From: Burkholderiales bacterium
GTDB lineage: Bacteria; Pseudomonadota; Gammaproteobacteria; Burkholderiales; Burkholderiaceae_E
Assembly: GCA_026399835.1 (NCBI GenBank)
Contig: JAPLQE010000034.1
Coordinates: forward strand, 1-60,547
DNA length: 60,547 nt
Direction: 5' to 3'
The notes beneath the pieces were generated by a model. That model saw only the letters and a list, made by a program, of their open reading frames with translations. It was not told the origin of the DNA and did no database searches. Positions within the stretch are counted from its first letter, which is position 1, and every line of letters begins with the position of its first letter. Both the position numbers and the translations under genes were made by a program. Below, in pieces: positions 38,401 to 47,318 of the stretch.

Positions 38401-38913
38401 TCACAGCACGAGCGGCGCGTTCGGCAACTCGTCCGCGTTGCTGCGGCCGTCGGCCGGGTACGCGAGCGCGAGCGCATCGTTGAGCGTCGCCATGCAGGCG
38501 ACGGCGCCCTCGACCGGCTGGCCGCTGCGGCATCCCTCGGCGAGCTGCGCGCAGGCCCGCTCCCAGACGGCCGCATCGACCGCGCGCCGGGCGCCGCGAT
38601 CGGCGACGATCTCGACCGCTCGGTCCGCCCACAGCAGGTAGACCAGCACGCCGTTGTCCTCCTCGGTGTCCCAGATCCGGAAGCGGGAGAACACCTCGAG
38701 CGCGCGCTCGCGCGCATGCATGCCGCGCCAGAGCTGACCGGTCTCGAGCGAGGACTCGACCGCGAAGCGCAGCTCCGCGCGATGCCGGCGCTCGCCGTCG
38801 GCGATGGCCCGCTCGATGCGCGCGTAGGCCCCATCGGGAAAGGCCGCGCGGACGTGCATCGGCCCGATCCACAGATGATGGAGCCAGCGGGCGAGCCCCG
38901 TACGACGGCTCAC
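38401..38913 (-). CDS. TPM-domain protein
   Basis: A 170-aa soluble protein with a TPM (TLP18.3/Psb32/MOLO-1) domain, the fold also found in the upstream membrane gene. IERAIADGERRHRAELRFAV and DNGVLVYLLWADRAVEIVADRG are characteristic. No signal peptide is seen. The start is GTG 38913. It is third in a minus-strand series LemA, membrane TPM protein, TPM protein, a common grouping in Burkholderiales. Confidence 0.85.
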   Translation of the reverse strand: MSRRTGLARWLHHLWIGPMHVRAAFPDGAYARIERAIADGERRHRAELRFAVESSLETGQLWRGMHARERALEVFSRFRIWDTEEDNGVLVYLLWADRAVEIVADRGARRAVDAAVWERACAQLAEGCRSGQPVEGAVACMATLNDALALAYPADGRSNADELPNAPLVL

Positions 38914-38949
38914 GCCCGCCTCCGTGCCGCGCTGTCCGAGCGCATGCGT

Positions 38950-39945
38950 TCACCAGTCACCGGACGCCCCTCCCCCTCCGAAACCACCACCCCCGCCGCC
39001 GAACCCCCCGCCACCACCGAAGCCGCCGCCGCCCGAGCCGCTCCCCCATCCCGAGCCCGGGACGAAGATCGGCGCATCGCCGATCGTGCGGCGCCCGACC
39101 CTGCGCAGGCGTCCGCCCGGCCCGCCGCCGCCCCGTCCACCCATGACCATCACCAGCAGGCCGACGCCGACCCCGACCGCCGCGCCCAGCCCGAGCGAGG
39201 CCAGCCCGAGCGTGGCAGTGACGCCCGCCCCGCCCCCGCCGACGGCCGCGCCGAGGAAGCGGCCCGCCGCTCGCGAGACCATCAGCCCGACGAAGAGCGA
39301 CAGGAACACCGCCGGCAGCAGCTCGAACTGCGGCTCGGCCTGCTGGCCCTGCTGCCAGGGTGCAGGCAGGTCCTCGCCGTCGATGCGCTTCGACAGGTCG
39401 GCGACCGCGGCATGCAGGCCGCCGGCGAAGTCGCCGGTCCGGAAGCGCGGACCGATCGTCTCGGTGATGATCCGCTTGGCGACCGCATCGGGGATCGCGC
39501 CCTCGAGCCCGTAGCCGACCTCGATGCGCACCTTGCGGTCGTTCTTGGCGACCAGGACGAGCACGCCGTCGTCGACCGCGCCGGCCTTGCGATCGCCGGT
39601 GTCGCGCTGCGCGCGCTCGCGCCCCCGCCCGAGCTTCCAGGCCTCGGCGACACGGATGCCGAACGCCTCGATGGCTTCGGGCTGCGTCGTCGGCACCATC
39701 AGGATCGCGACCTGGGTGCCCTTGCGCGCCTCGAGGGCGGCCAGCTCGGCCTCGAGGCCGGCGCGCTGCTCGGCGCTCAGCGTCCCGGTAAGGTCGGTGA
39801 CGCGGGCCGACAGGGCCGGCACGGGCACCAGCGGCTGCGCGGCCGCGGGCGGGACGGACGCGAACAGCCCCAGCAGCGCCGACAGCGCGAGCAGCGCCGC
39901 GAGCAGGCCGCGACGCAGCCCGGTCGCCCGCAGCCCGGTCGCCAT
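38950..39945 (-). CDS. YgcG-type TPM-domain membrane protein with Gly-rich tail
   Basis: A 331-aa protein with a signal peptide (about 1-36), a periplasmic TPM domain (about 45-175, with VTDLTGTLSAEQ, DDGVLVLVAKNDRKVRIEVG and TGDFAGGLHAAV), membrane helices around 210-275 and a Gly/Phe/Ser-rich tail (GGGGFGGGGG repeats ending GASGDW). This is the YgcG architecture; the role is unclear, with proposals in membrane stress or photosystem-like repair by plant homologues. ATG 39945 starts the signal peptide. It follows lemA by 11 bp. Confidence 0.9.
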   Translation of the reverse strand: MATGLRATGLRRGLLAALLALSALLGLFASVPPAAAQPLVPVPALSARVTDLTGTLSAEQRAGLEAELAALEARKGTQVAILMVPTTQPEAIEAFGIRVAEAWKLGRGRERAQRDTGDRKAGAVDDGVLVLVAKNDRKVRIEVGYGLEGAIPDAVAKRIITETIGPRFRTGDFAGGLHAAVADLSKRIDGEDLPAPWQQGQQAEPQFELLPAVFLSLFVGLMVSRAAGRFLGAAVGGGGAGVTATLGLASLGLGAAVGVGVGLLVMVMGGRGGGGPGGRLRRVGRRTIGDAPIFVPGSGWGSGSGGGGFGGGGGFGGGGGGFGGGGASGDW

Positions 39946-39956
39946 GAACTGCCCCG

Positions 39957-40556
39957 CTACTTCGACGGCGCCGGCGCCGGCTTGCCGAAGTCGACCTTCG
40001 GGGCGGTGGAGATCTCGCGCTCGTTGTCGACGGTGAACTGCGGCTTGGCCTTGTAGCCGAAGACCATCGCGGTCAGGTTCACCGGGAACTGGCGGACCAT
40101 CACGTTGTAGGCCTGGACCGAATCGATGTAGCGCTTGCGTGCGACGGTGATGCGGTTCTCGGTGCCTTCGAGCTGTGCCTGCAGTTCGCGGAAGTTCTGG
40201 TCCGACTTGAGCTGCGGATAGTTCTCGCTGACCACCAGGAGCCGCGACAGCGCGCTGCCGACCTCCCGCTGCGCCGACTCGAACTTCTTGAGCGACTCCG
40301 GATCCGAAGGATCGACGCGGACCTGTCCGACACGCGAACGGGCCTCGGTGACGCCGAGCAGCACATCCTTCTCCTGCTCCGCGAAACCCTTGACCGTGTT
40401 CACCAGGTTGGGGATGAGGTCGGCGCGACGCTGGTACTGGTTCACGACTTCCGACCAGGCCGAGTTCGTCGTCTCGTCGGCGACCTGGATGTCGTTGTAG
40501 CCGCAGCCCGTCAGACCGACCGCGACAGCGATCCACAGCATCAAGCGATTGAACAC
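39957..40556 (-). CDS. lemA: LemA family lipoprotein
   Basis: A 199-aa LemA-family protein. The N-terminus is a short hydrophobic segment ending in the lipobox LTGC, so it is likely a lipoprotein; then comes the coiled LemA helical bundle with SEVVNQYQRRADLIPNLVNTV, LLVVSENYPQLK and YNVMVRQFP. GTG 40556 is preferred because AGGAG lies about 6 nt upstream; ATG 40541 is internal. Function is unknown, though LemA commonly pairs with the TPM proteins found directly downstream. Confidence 0.92.
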   Translation of the reverse strand: MFNRLMLWIAVAVGLTGCGYNDIQVADETTNSAWSEVVNQYQRRADLIPNLVNTVKGFAEQEKDVLLGVTEARSRVGQVRVDPSDPESLKKFESAQREVGSALSRLLVVSENYPQLKSDQNFRELQAQLEGTENRITVARKRYIDSVQAYNVMVRQFPVNLTAMVFGYKAKPQFTVDNEREISTAPKVDFGKPAPAPSK

Positions 40557-40674
40557 ACGCAGCTCCTGGGGGGTGAGCGGCCTTGGCCGGCCGACGTCCC
40601 GTAAGATAACCGAATCGACGTCCGAGACCGTCCGGGCCCCCGTCCCCGCGCCCACGGTCAGTGCCCGGCCAGCC

Positions 40675-41412
40675 ATGCGCGACCGCCTCCGCCCCTTCTT
40701 TCCGACTCGGTCCGCCGCAGTGCTCGCGGCTGTGCTGTGCCTGTGCGGCGCACTGCCTGCCGCCGCGGCCGACGCACCGGCGGTCGCGCCGGGCGCCACC
40801 GTCCGGGCCGATGCGCGTGCGGTGCGCGACTGGAACCGCGCGGCCTTCGAGCGTTACGAGGCCGGCGAGACCGCCCGCGCCCTCGCGCTCTTCCAGCGGG
40901 CCGCCCGCACCGGCGACGCCTCGGCGCAGTACAACGTGGCGGTGATCCGCCTGCGCGGCGAGAGCCGCAGCCCCGCGCTGCAGCAGGCGATCGCGCTGCT
41001 GCGCTCGAGCGCCCGGAGCGGCTTCTCGCCGGCGCAGTACATGCTCGCCTCGATGCTCGAGACCGGTCGCGAGGTGACCGCCTCGCAGCCCGAAGCCACC
41101 ACCTGGTACGCGAAGGCCGCCGAACAGGGCCATGTCGATGCGCAGACCTCGCTCGCGACGCAGTACTACCTAGGCCGGGGGATCGCGCAGGACTACGCGG
41201 CGGCGGCGCGATGGTACGAGCGCGCGGCCGACGGCGGCGACGTCGGCGCGCAGTACCTGATCGCGTCGATGTACGAGAAGGGCCTGGGCGTCGGGCGCGA
41301 CCTGCGCGTCGCACTCGACTGGTACGCCGCGGCGGCACGCCAAGGCGACGACGTCGCACGGGCCCAGGCCCGCGTGATCGCCGAGCAACTCGCCCGCGAA
41401 CGCGACTCCTGA
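40675..41412 (+). CDS. Exported Sel1-like repeat protein
   Basis: A 245-aa protein with a signal peptide (about 1-32, ending AAAADA). The rest is Sel1/TPR-like repeats with the pattern AxWYxxAAxxGxxxAQxxLAxxYxxG (for example ATTWYAKAAEQGHVDAQTSL and ARWYERAADGGDVGAQYLI). Such repeats scaffold protein complexes in the periplasm; no partner is evident. ATG 40675 starts the signal peptide. It is divergent from lemA and 6 bp upstream of the DUF72 gene. Confidence 0.85.
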   Translation: MRDRLRPFFPTRSAAVLAAVLCLCGALPAAAADAPAVAPGATVRADARAVRDWNRAAFERYEAGETARALALFQRAARTGDASAQYNVAVIRLRGESRSPALQQAIALLRSSARSGFSPAQYMLASMLETGREVTASQPEATTWYAKAAEQGHVDAQTSLATQYYLGRGIAQDYAAAARWYERAADGGDVGAQYLIASMYEKGLGVGRDLRVALDWYAAAARQGDDVARAQARVIAEQLARERDS

Positions 41413-41418
41413 GAAGCC

Positions 41419-42456
41419 ATGGCGCCGCGCGCCGGCGAGCCCCTGCCGCTGTTCGACGACCTGCCGGTCGCGGCACGCCCCGGGCCGCGTCCCGACGCTC
41501 CGGTCGGCGTCGCCGCGACACCGCTCGCGCTGCCCGCGCGCCTCGAGCCCTACCGAGCGCTGCTCAGGCTCGGCACCTCGTCCTGGTCGTTCCCCGGGTG
41601 GCAGGGCCTGGTCTGGGACGCACCGCCCTCGCCCTACGCCGAGGGACGGCTGTCGCGCGCCGGCCTGCCCGCCTACGCCTCGCATCCGCTGCTGTCGGCG
41701 GTCGGCATCGACCGCGGCTTCTATGCGCCGATCGGCGTCGACGAGTACGCACGCTACGCCGCCCAGGTGCCCGCGGGCTTTCGCTTCCTGGTGAAGGCGC
41801 CGGGCCGGGTGACCGATGCGCTGCGTCGCGACGAGCACGGCCGCGGCCGCGAGCCGAACCCGCAGTTCCTCGACCCCTCGGCGGCGATCGAGCAGTTCGT
41901 CGCACCCGCGATCGAGGGCCTGGGCGCGACGCTCGGCACGCTGCTCTTCCAGTTCTCGCCGCTGCCCGCGCCGATGCTCGCCGACCCGCCCGCCTGGGTC
42001 GCCGCGCTGCGCCGCTTCCTCGAAGCGATGCCGCGCGCGCTGCCCGCGGGGGCGGGCATCGCCATCGAACTGCGCGACGCGTCGCTGCTGACGCCACGGC
42101 TGGTCGACGCGCTGCGCCAGACCGGCGTCGCCTACTGCATCGGACTGCACGACCGGATGCCGCCGGTCGAGCGCCAGCTGCGCGCGCTCGGGCGGCTGCA
42201 TGCCGACGGCCCGGGGCCGCTGGTGGCACGCTGGACCCTGCACGCCGGCATCGGCTACGAGGCCGCACGCCACCGCTACGCCCCCTTCGACGCGCTGCTC
42301 GACCCCGACCCGGCGAGCCGGCTGCCGCTGGCGGCGGCCTGCGCGGCCACGCTGATCGCCGGCCAGCCGGTGACCGTCATCGCGAACAACAAGGCCGAGG
42401 GCAGCGCGCCGCGCACGCTCGCACTGCTCGCCGAGGCGATCGCGGCGGCGCTCTGA
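41419..42456 (+). CDS. DUF72 family protein
   Basis: A 345-aa DUF72 TIM-barrel protein. LGTSSWSFPGWQGLVW, RFLVKAPGRVTDALR and VTVIANNKAEGSAP are family marks. DUF72 proteins are widespread and of unknown function; some lie near radical or nucleic-acid enzymes. About 40 residues precede the domain. It is convergent with msrA, 9 bp away, and probably cotranscribed with the Sel1-like gene. Confidence 0.88.
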   Translation: MAPRAGEPLPLFDDLPVAARPGPRPDAPVGVAATPLALPARLEPYRALLRLGTSSWSFPGWQGLVWDAPPSPYAEGRLSRAGLPAYASHPLLSAVGIDRGFYAPIGVDEYARYAAQVPAGFRFLVKAPGRVTDALRRDEHGRGREPNPQFLDPSAAIEQFVAPAIEGLGATLGTLLFQFSPLPAPMLADPPAWVAALRRFLEAMPRALPAGAGIAIELRDASLLTPRLVDALRQTGVAYCIGLHDRMPPVERQLRALGRLHADGPGPLVARWTLHAGIGYEAARHRYAPFDALLDPDPASRLPLAAACAATLIAGQPVTVIANNKAEGSAPRTLALLAEAIAAAL

Positions 42457-42465
42457 GGCGCGGGC

Positions 42466-43005
42466 TCAGCCCGCCTTCAGGAAGGCCTTGAACTGCTTGC
42501 GGAACTTCGCGACCTTGGGGCCCACGACGATCATGCAGTAGCCCTGATACGGGTTCCGCTCGAAGTAGCGCTGGTGGTAGGCCTCGCCCGGCCAGTACTG
42601 CGGCACCGGCGCGAGCTGCGTGACCACGGGTGCGTCGTAGATCCGCTGGCGCTCGATCTCCTCGATCACCTCGCGCGCGGTCGCGACCTGCGCGTCGGAG
42701 TGCGTGAAGATCACCGAGCGGTACTGGGTGCCGACGTCATTGCCCTGGCGATTGAGCGTGGTCGGATCGTGGATCGCGAAGAAGATGCCGAGGATCTCGC
42801 GGAACGAGATCGTCCCGGTGTCGAAGGACACGCGCACCACCTCGGCATGGCCGGTCTGGCCGCCGCAGACCTGCTCGTAGCTCGGATCGCGCATCGGGCC
42901 GCCGGCGTAGCCCGACTCCACCGCAGTCACGCCGCGCACGTCGAGGAACACTGCCTCCAGGCACCAGAAGCAGCCTCCGCCCAGCGTGGTCGTCTCGATC
43001 GTCAT
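42466..43005 (-). CDS. msrA: Peptide-methionine (S)-S-oxide reductase
   Basis: A 179-aa methionine sulfoxide reductase A that repairs oxidised methionine. The catalytic cysteine is in GGGCFWCLEAVFLDVRGV, and ESGYAGGPM, YEQVCGGQTGHAEVV and WPGEAYHQRYFERNPYQGYC complete the family pattern, the last including a possible resolving cysteine. It is monofunctional (no MsrB domain). Confidence 0.96.
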   Translation of the reverse strand: MTIETTTLGGGCFWCLEAVFLDVRGVTAVESGYAGGPMRDPSYEQVCGGQTGHAEVVRVSFDTGTISFREILGIFFAIHDPTTLNRQGNDVGTQYRSVIFTHSDAQVATAREVIEEIERQRIYDAPVVTQLAPVPQYWPGEAYHQRYFERNPYQGYCMIVVGPKVAKFRKQFKAFLKAG

Positions 43006-43087
43006 CTCAGCTCCATCAAGGTCGGGGGTCCGCCGAATCCGGACGAGGATACCTCGTCGGCCGGGCGATCGCGCCCTGGCCGTGCCG

Positions 43088-43477
43088 CTATCGGCCGAGC
43101 CGCTCGACGATGCGCTCGCGGTACTCGAAGAGCGCCGCCGCGCTGCGCCCCATGCCGTTCGCCTCGAGCGCCATCGTCAGCGCGACCAGCTTGCGCCGGC
43201 CGCGCGCGCGGGCAGCGGCGTCCTGGACGCGAGGCTCGCCGCCCTCGTCGCGGGCGAGCTGGGCGATCATCGAATCGAGGTCGCGCAGCGCGCCGACTTC
43301 GGCCGGCACGCAGCCGGCGTTCTTCAGGATCCGGACCGCGACCCGCAGTTCGGGCGGCACGCCCGCGAGGTCCTCGTCGGGCAGCGGCCGGCCCGAGCCG
43401 GGCAGGCTGTCGAACTCGCCGCGTGCCTGCGCGTCGCGGATACGGGATTCGACCAGGTCGTCGAGCGCCTTGAGCAC
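43088..43477 (-). CDS. DUF1992 (DnaJ-homologue conserved domain) protein
   Basis: A 129-aa protein of the DUF1992 family, related to the conserved domain of DnaJ homologue subfamily C member 28 but lacking a J domain. LVESRIRDAQARGEFDSLPG followed by GRPLPDEDLAGVP is the core signature. The start is GTG 43477 (VLKALDDLVES); no ATG fits. Function is unknown. It lies 82 bp from msrA in the same direction. Confidence 0.82.
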   Translation of the reverse strand: MLKALDDLVESRIRDAQARGEFDSLPGSGRPLPDEDLAGVPPELRVAVRILKNAGCVPAEVGALRDLDSMIAQLARDEGGEPRVQDAAARARGRRKLVALTMALEANGMGRSAAALFEYRERIVERLGR

Positions 43478-43529
43478 GCATGCCCCCTTGCGAGACGACG
43501 CGCCCACGGCGGCGGCCCGACGACCCCCG

Positions 43530-45878
43530 TCAGGCCTTGACCCTCGCCGCCTTGCGGGCCGCGTCCTGCTTCGCGCGCTGCATCGTCGTGTGCAGCTGCG
43601 ACGCGCCGGTATGGTACTGCACGGGCCAGCCGATCCCGCGCCAGTCCGCCTCGGCCGCGGCATGCAGCGTGAAGTACGGATCGGCCAGGTGCGGCCTCGC
43701 CAGCGCGACCAGGTCGGCGCGGCCGGAGATCAGCAGCGTGTTCACCTGGTCGGCGCTGGTGACCGCGCCGACCGCCATGGTCGCGATGTCCGCCTCGAGC
43801 CGGATCTGCTCGGCGAAGCTCGCCTGGTACATGCGGCCGTACACCGGCCTGGAGGCCGGATCGGTCTGGCCGGTCGACACGTCGACCAGGTCGCAGCCGG
43901 CAGCCGCGAACGCCCGCGCGATCTCGACCGAGTCGGCGCCCGACAGGCCGCCCGGGATCCAGTCGGTGGCCGACAGCCGCACGCTCATCGGCTTGCCCTT
44001 CGGCCAGGCCTCGCGCACCGCGGCGAACACCTCGAGCGGCCAGCGCATCCGGTTGGCGAGCGAACCGCCGTACGCGTCCGTGCGGCGGTTGGTGACCGGC
44101 GACAGGAAGCTCGCCAGCAGGTAGCCGTGCGCCATGTGCAGTTCGAGCATGTCGAAGCCCGCCTGATCGGCGAGCCGCGCGCTGTGCACGAACTGCGCGA
44201 GCACCTCGTCCATGTCGGCCCGGCTCATCTCGCGCGGCACCTGGTTCACGCCCTCGCGGTAAGGCAGCGGCGACGGGGCGATGAGCGGCCAGTTGCCGTC
44301 CCGGTCAGCACCGTCGTCGATCGGCCAGTCCATCCGCCCCCAGCCGACCTGCGTCGAGCCCTTGCGGCCAGCGTGGCCGATCTGCATGCAGAGCTTCGCC
44401 TGCGAGTTGGCGTGCGCGAAGTCGGCGAGGCGGCGGAACGCGCGCATCTGCTCGTCGTTCCACAGCCCGGTGCACCCCGGGGTGATGCGGCCCTCGGGCG
44501 ACACGCAGGTCATCTCGACGAACACCAGGCCCGCACCGCCGAGCGCGCGCGAGCCGTAGTGCACCAGGTGCCAGTCGTTCGGCACGCCGTCGACCGCGGA
44601 GTACTGCGCCATCGGCGAGACCACGACGCGGTTCGGGATCCACAGGTCGCGCAGCCGCAGCGGCGCGAACATCGGCGGCGCATCGAGCCAGGGCTGATCG
44701 CCCTGCGAGGGGATGCCGAGGCGCGCCGCCTCCTGCCGGTTCCACCAGCGCGTGGCCGACTCGACCAGCGCGGCGTCGCGCAGCCGCAGGTTGTCGTAGG
44801 TGATCTGCTTGCTGCGGGTGAGCAGCGACACCTCGAACTGGATCGGATCCATGTCGAAGAAGCGCCGCACGTTCTCGAACCACACCAGCGACACGTTGGC
44901 CGAGTGCTGGATGCGGCCCACCTCGTCGCGCCGGCTCTCCTGGTAGAGCGCCAGCGCCGCGCGCAGGTCGTCGGGCCGAGCGCCGATCGCCTCGTCGAGC
45001 GCGATCGCGTCCTCGAGCGCGAGCTTGGTGCCCGAGCCGATCGAGAAGTGGGCGGTGTGCGCGGCGTCGCCGAGCAGCACCACCGGCAGGCCGTCGACCT
45101 CGGTGTGCCAGGTCCTGCACGAGATGGTCGGGAACTGACGCCAATGCGAACGGTTGGTCAGCACCGTCGCACCCTTCAGGTCGTCGGCGAACAGGCGCTC
45201 CACCAGCGCGGCGGTGCCCGCCTCGTCGTCGACCGCCAGGCCCGAGGCGCGCCACGCGGCGTCGGTGGTCTCGATGACGATCGTGCACTCGCCCGGCCGG
45301 TACTGGTAGGCGTGCATCGCCCAGATGCCGCCGTGCTCGTCCTCGCGGAAGCTGTAGTAGAAGCCCGGCAGGTTCATCTTCGCGCCGAGCCAGGTGAAGC
45401 GGTTGGTGCGCAGGTCCACCGAGGGCGCGAAGCGCTCGCGGTGGGACTCCCGCACCGCGCTGTTGATGCCGTCGGCCGCGATCACCAGGTCCGCGCCGCG
45501 ATGCGACGCCAGACCCGCGTCCTCGCTCTGGTAGTGCACCGGAATGCCGAGTGCCTCGGCACGCTCCTGCAGGATCTTCAGCAGCGCGAGCCGTCCGATG
45601 CCCGAGAAGCCGTGGCCGGAGGAGCGGCGCACCGTGCCCTTGTACTGCACAAGGATGTCGTCCCAGTAGGCGAAGCCGGCCTCGATCGCACGACGCGACG
45701 GCGGGTCGGCCCGCTCGAGGTTGGCCAGCGTCTCGTCGGAGAGCACGATGCCGAAACCGAAGGTGTCGTCCGGACGGTTGCGCTCGGTCACCCCGATCGC
45801 TGCATGGGGGAACCGCTTCTTGAGCAGGATCGCCGAATACAGGCCCGCGGGGCCGCCCCCGATCACGTCGATGCGCAT
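43530..45878 (-). CDS. FAD monooxygenase / old-yellow-enzyme fusion, 2-aminobenzoyl-CoA monooxygenase/reductase type
   Basis: A 782-aa two-domain flavoprotein. Residues 1 to ~390 are a group A FAD monooxygenase ([10 protein letters not shown] near residue 7; [14 protein letters not shown]). Residues ~400-770 are an old-yellow-enzyme reductase ([31 protein letters not shown]). This fusion is the hallmark of 2-aminobenzoyl-CoA monooxygenase/reductase, known from Azoarcus evansii, which hydroxylates and reduces the aromatic ring of anthraniloyl-CoA. Databases often label it bifunctional salicylyl-CoA 5-hydroxylase/oxidoreductase. ATG 45878 has AAGGA at good spacing; GTG 45884 is closer to it. 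It is divergent from kynA across a palindrome. The anthranilate role is supported by kynA but not proven. Confidence 0.85.
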   Translation of the reverse strand: MRIDVIGGGPAGLYSAILLKKRFPHAAIGVTERNRPDDTFGFGIVLSDETLANLERADPPSRRAIEAGFAYWDDILVQYKGTVRRSSGHGFSGIGRLALLKILQERAEALGIPVHYQSEDAGLASHRGADLVIAADGINSAVRESHRERFAPSVDLRTNRFTWLGAKMNLPGFYYSFREDEHGGIWAMHAYQYRPGECTIVIETTDAAWRASGLAVDDEAGTAALVERLFADDLKGATVLTNRSHWRQFPTISCRTWHTEVDGLPVVLLGDAAHTAHFSIGSGTKLALEDAIALDEAIGARPDDLRAALALYQESRRDEVGRIQHSANVSLVWFENVRRFFDMDPIQFEVSLLTRSKQITYDNLRLRDAALVESATRWWNRQEAARLGIPSQGDQPWLDAPPMFAPLRLRDLWIPNRVVVSPMAQYSAVDGVPNDWHLVHYGSRALGGAGLVFVEMTCVSPEGRITPGCTGLWNDEQMRAFRRLADFAHANSQAKLCMQIGHAGRKGSTQVGWGRMDWPIDDGADRDGNWPLIAPSPLPYREGVNQVPREMSRADMDEVLAQFVHSARLADQAGFDMLELHMAHGYLLASFLSPVTNRRTDAYGGSLANRMRWPLEVFAAVREAWPKGKPMSVRLSATDWIPGGLSGADSVEIARAFAAAGCDLVDVSTGQTDPASRPVYGRMYQASFAEQIRLEADIATMAVGAVTSADQVNTLLISGRADLVALARPHLADPYFTLHAAAEADWRGIGWPVQYHTGASQLHTTMQRAKQDAARKAARVKA

Positions 45879-45945
45879 GGTCACTCGTCCTTCTTGGCCG
45901 CCCAGGGGGCGGCCGTCGCCCGGGGCGCCGATTGCGCCCGAATTG

Positions 45946-45959
45946 CTTTAAGCTTAAAG
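45946..45959. promoter_or_regulatory. Perfect 14-bp palindrome, candidate MarR-type operator
   Basis: CTTTAAGCTTAAAG at 45946-45959 is a perfect palindrome between the divergent fusion monooxygenase and kynA genes, in an AT-rich pocket. It ends 8 bp before the kynA ATG (45968), overlapping where a -10 element would lie for both directions. Size and symmetry fit MarR-family operators, which often control aromatic catabolic genes. No MarR gene is in the window. Confidence 0.6.
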
Positions 45960-45967
45960 TATCCCGC

Positions 45968-46828
45968 ATGAGCTCCACAAGCCCGGAAGCCCCTGCCGGC
46001 GACGCGGCGGCCTCGCATCACGGTGCGCGGCTCGACTACGCGTCGACGATGAGCTACGGCGACTACCTGCACCTCGAGGACATCCTCGGCGCGCAGCACC
46101 CGCTGTCCGGGTCGCACGACGAGATGCTGTTCATCGTGCAGCACCAGACGAGCGAGCTGTGGATGAAGCTCGTGCTGCACGAGATGCGTGCGGCCCGCGA
46201 TGCGATCCGCAAGGACCGCCTGCCCCCCGCGTTCAAGAACCTCGCGCGGGTCTCGCGGATCATGGAGCAGCTGGTCCACGCCTGGGACGTGCTGTCGACG
46301 CTCACGCCCTCCGAGTACACGGCGATGCGCCCGAAGCTCGGCTCCTCGTCGGGCTTCCAGTCGTTCCAGTACCGGGTCATCGAGTTCATGCTCGGCAACA
46401 AGAATCCGGTGATGCTCAAGCCGCATGCCCATCACCCGGCGCGCTACGCCGAGGTCGAGACCGCGCTGCACGAACCCTCGCTGTACGACGAATCGATCCG
46501 GCTGCTCGCGCGCCATGGCTTCGCGATCGAGCCGGCCCAGCTCGAGCGCGACTTCGCCGCGCCCCGACCCTTCTCCGATGTCCTCGAGGCCGCGTGGCTC
46601 GAGGTCTATCGCGAGCCGCCGAAGCACTGGCCGCTCTACGAGCTCGCCGAGGAACTCGTCGACCTCGAGGACGCGTTCCGGCAATGGCGCTTCCGCCATG
46701 TCACCACCGTCGAGCGCATCATCGGCTTCAAGGCGGGCACCGGCGGCACCGCCGGCGTGCCCTACCTGCGCCGCATGCTCGACACCGTGCTGTTCCCCGA
46801 ACTCTGGAAGGTGCGCACCGACCTATGA
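45968..46828 (+). CDS. kynA: Tryptophan 2,3-dioxygenase
   Basis: A 286-aa haem dioxygenase that opens the indole ring of tryptophan to N-formylkynurenine, the first step of the kynurenine pathway. Substrate-binding [24 protein letters not shown] and the haem-ligand region [21 protein letters not shown] with the axial histidine are present. ATG 45968 lies only 8 bp after the palindrome and has no ribosome binding site, so the message may be nearly leaderless. Its TGA overlaps the ridA ATG. kynB and kynU are not in the window. Confidence 0.95.
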   Translation: MSSTSPEAPAGDAAASHHGARLDYASTMSYGDYLHLEDILGAQHPLSGSHDEMLFIVQHQTSELWMKLVLHEMRAARDAIRKDRLPPAFKNLARVSRIMEQLVHAWDVLSTLTPSEYTAMRPKLGSSSGFQSFQYRVIEFMLGNKNPVMLKPHAHHPARYAEVETALHEPSLYDESIRLLARHGFAIEPAQLERDFAAPRPFSDVLEAAWLEVYREPPKHWPLYELAEELVDLEDAFRQWRFRHVTTVERIIGFKAGTGGTAGVPYLRRMLDTVLFPELWKVRTDL

Positions 46829-47235
46829 ACCGACCCCTGCTCCCCCCCGGCTGGCCGACCCCCAAGGGCTACGCGAACGGCATCGCCGCGCGCGGCACGC
46901 TCGTCTCGATCGCCGGCCAGGTCGGCTGGCATCCGGACGGTCGCTGGGAGACCGACGACTTCGTCGCGCAGTGCCGCCAGGCGCTGCAGAACCTGCTCGC
47001 GGTGCTCAAGGAGGCCGGCGGCGGCCCCGAGCACATCGTGCGGATGACCTGGTACCTGACCAGCAAGCGCGAGTACCTCGAATCGGGCCGCGCGCTCGGC
47101 GCCGTCTACCGCGAGCTGATGACGGGGGCCGACGGCAAGGTCGCCTTTCCCGCGATGAGCGCGGTCGAGGTCACCGCGCTGATCGAGGACCGCGCCAAGG
47201 TGGAGATCGAGGCGACCGCGGTCGTGCCGGACTAG
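46825..47235 (+). CDS. RidA-family protein lacking the usual deaminase arginine
   Basis: A 136-aa Rid-superfamily (YjgF/UK114) protein. [23 protein letters not shown] aligns with the C-terminal active-site segment of RidA, broken here to show that the catalytic arginine of VEVARLPKD is replaced (VEVTALIED). The conserved glutamate of EIEA is kept. Archetypal RidA hydrolyses enamines and imines; subfamilies without that arginine are not shown to do so. It is translationally coupled to kynA (ATGA) and opposite the aminobenzoyl-CoA-type monooxygenase, whose product is an enamine, which suggests a dedicated role. Confidence 0.9.
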   Translation: MNRPLLPPGWPTPKGYANGIAARGTLVSIAGQVGWHPDGRWETDDFVAQCRQALQNLLAVLKEAGGGPEHIVRMTWYLTSKREYLESGRALGAVYRELMTGADGKVAFPAMSAVEVTALIEDRAKVEIEATAVVPD

Positions 47236-47318
47236 AATCCCCAAGTCGCCCGCCGCGCCCGCGGCGGGCCCGCATCGCCGGCGACCGACCGGCTTGCACG
47301 CATCGTTGAGGAACGAGG

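Noticed and set aside
43530-45878. Plain salicylyl-CoA 5-hydroxylase
   Set aside because: That enzyme is only the monooxygenase half. The fused old-yellow-enzyme domain and kynA neighbour point to the aminobenzoyl-CoA type, though the label is common in databases.
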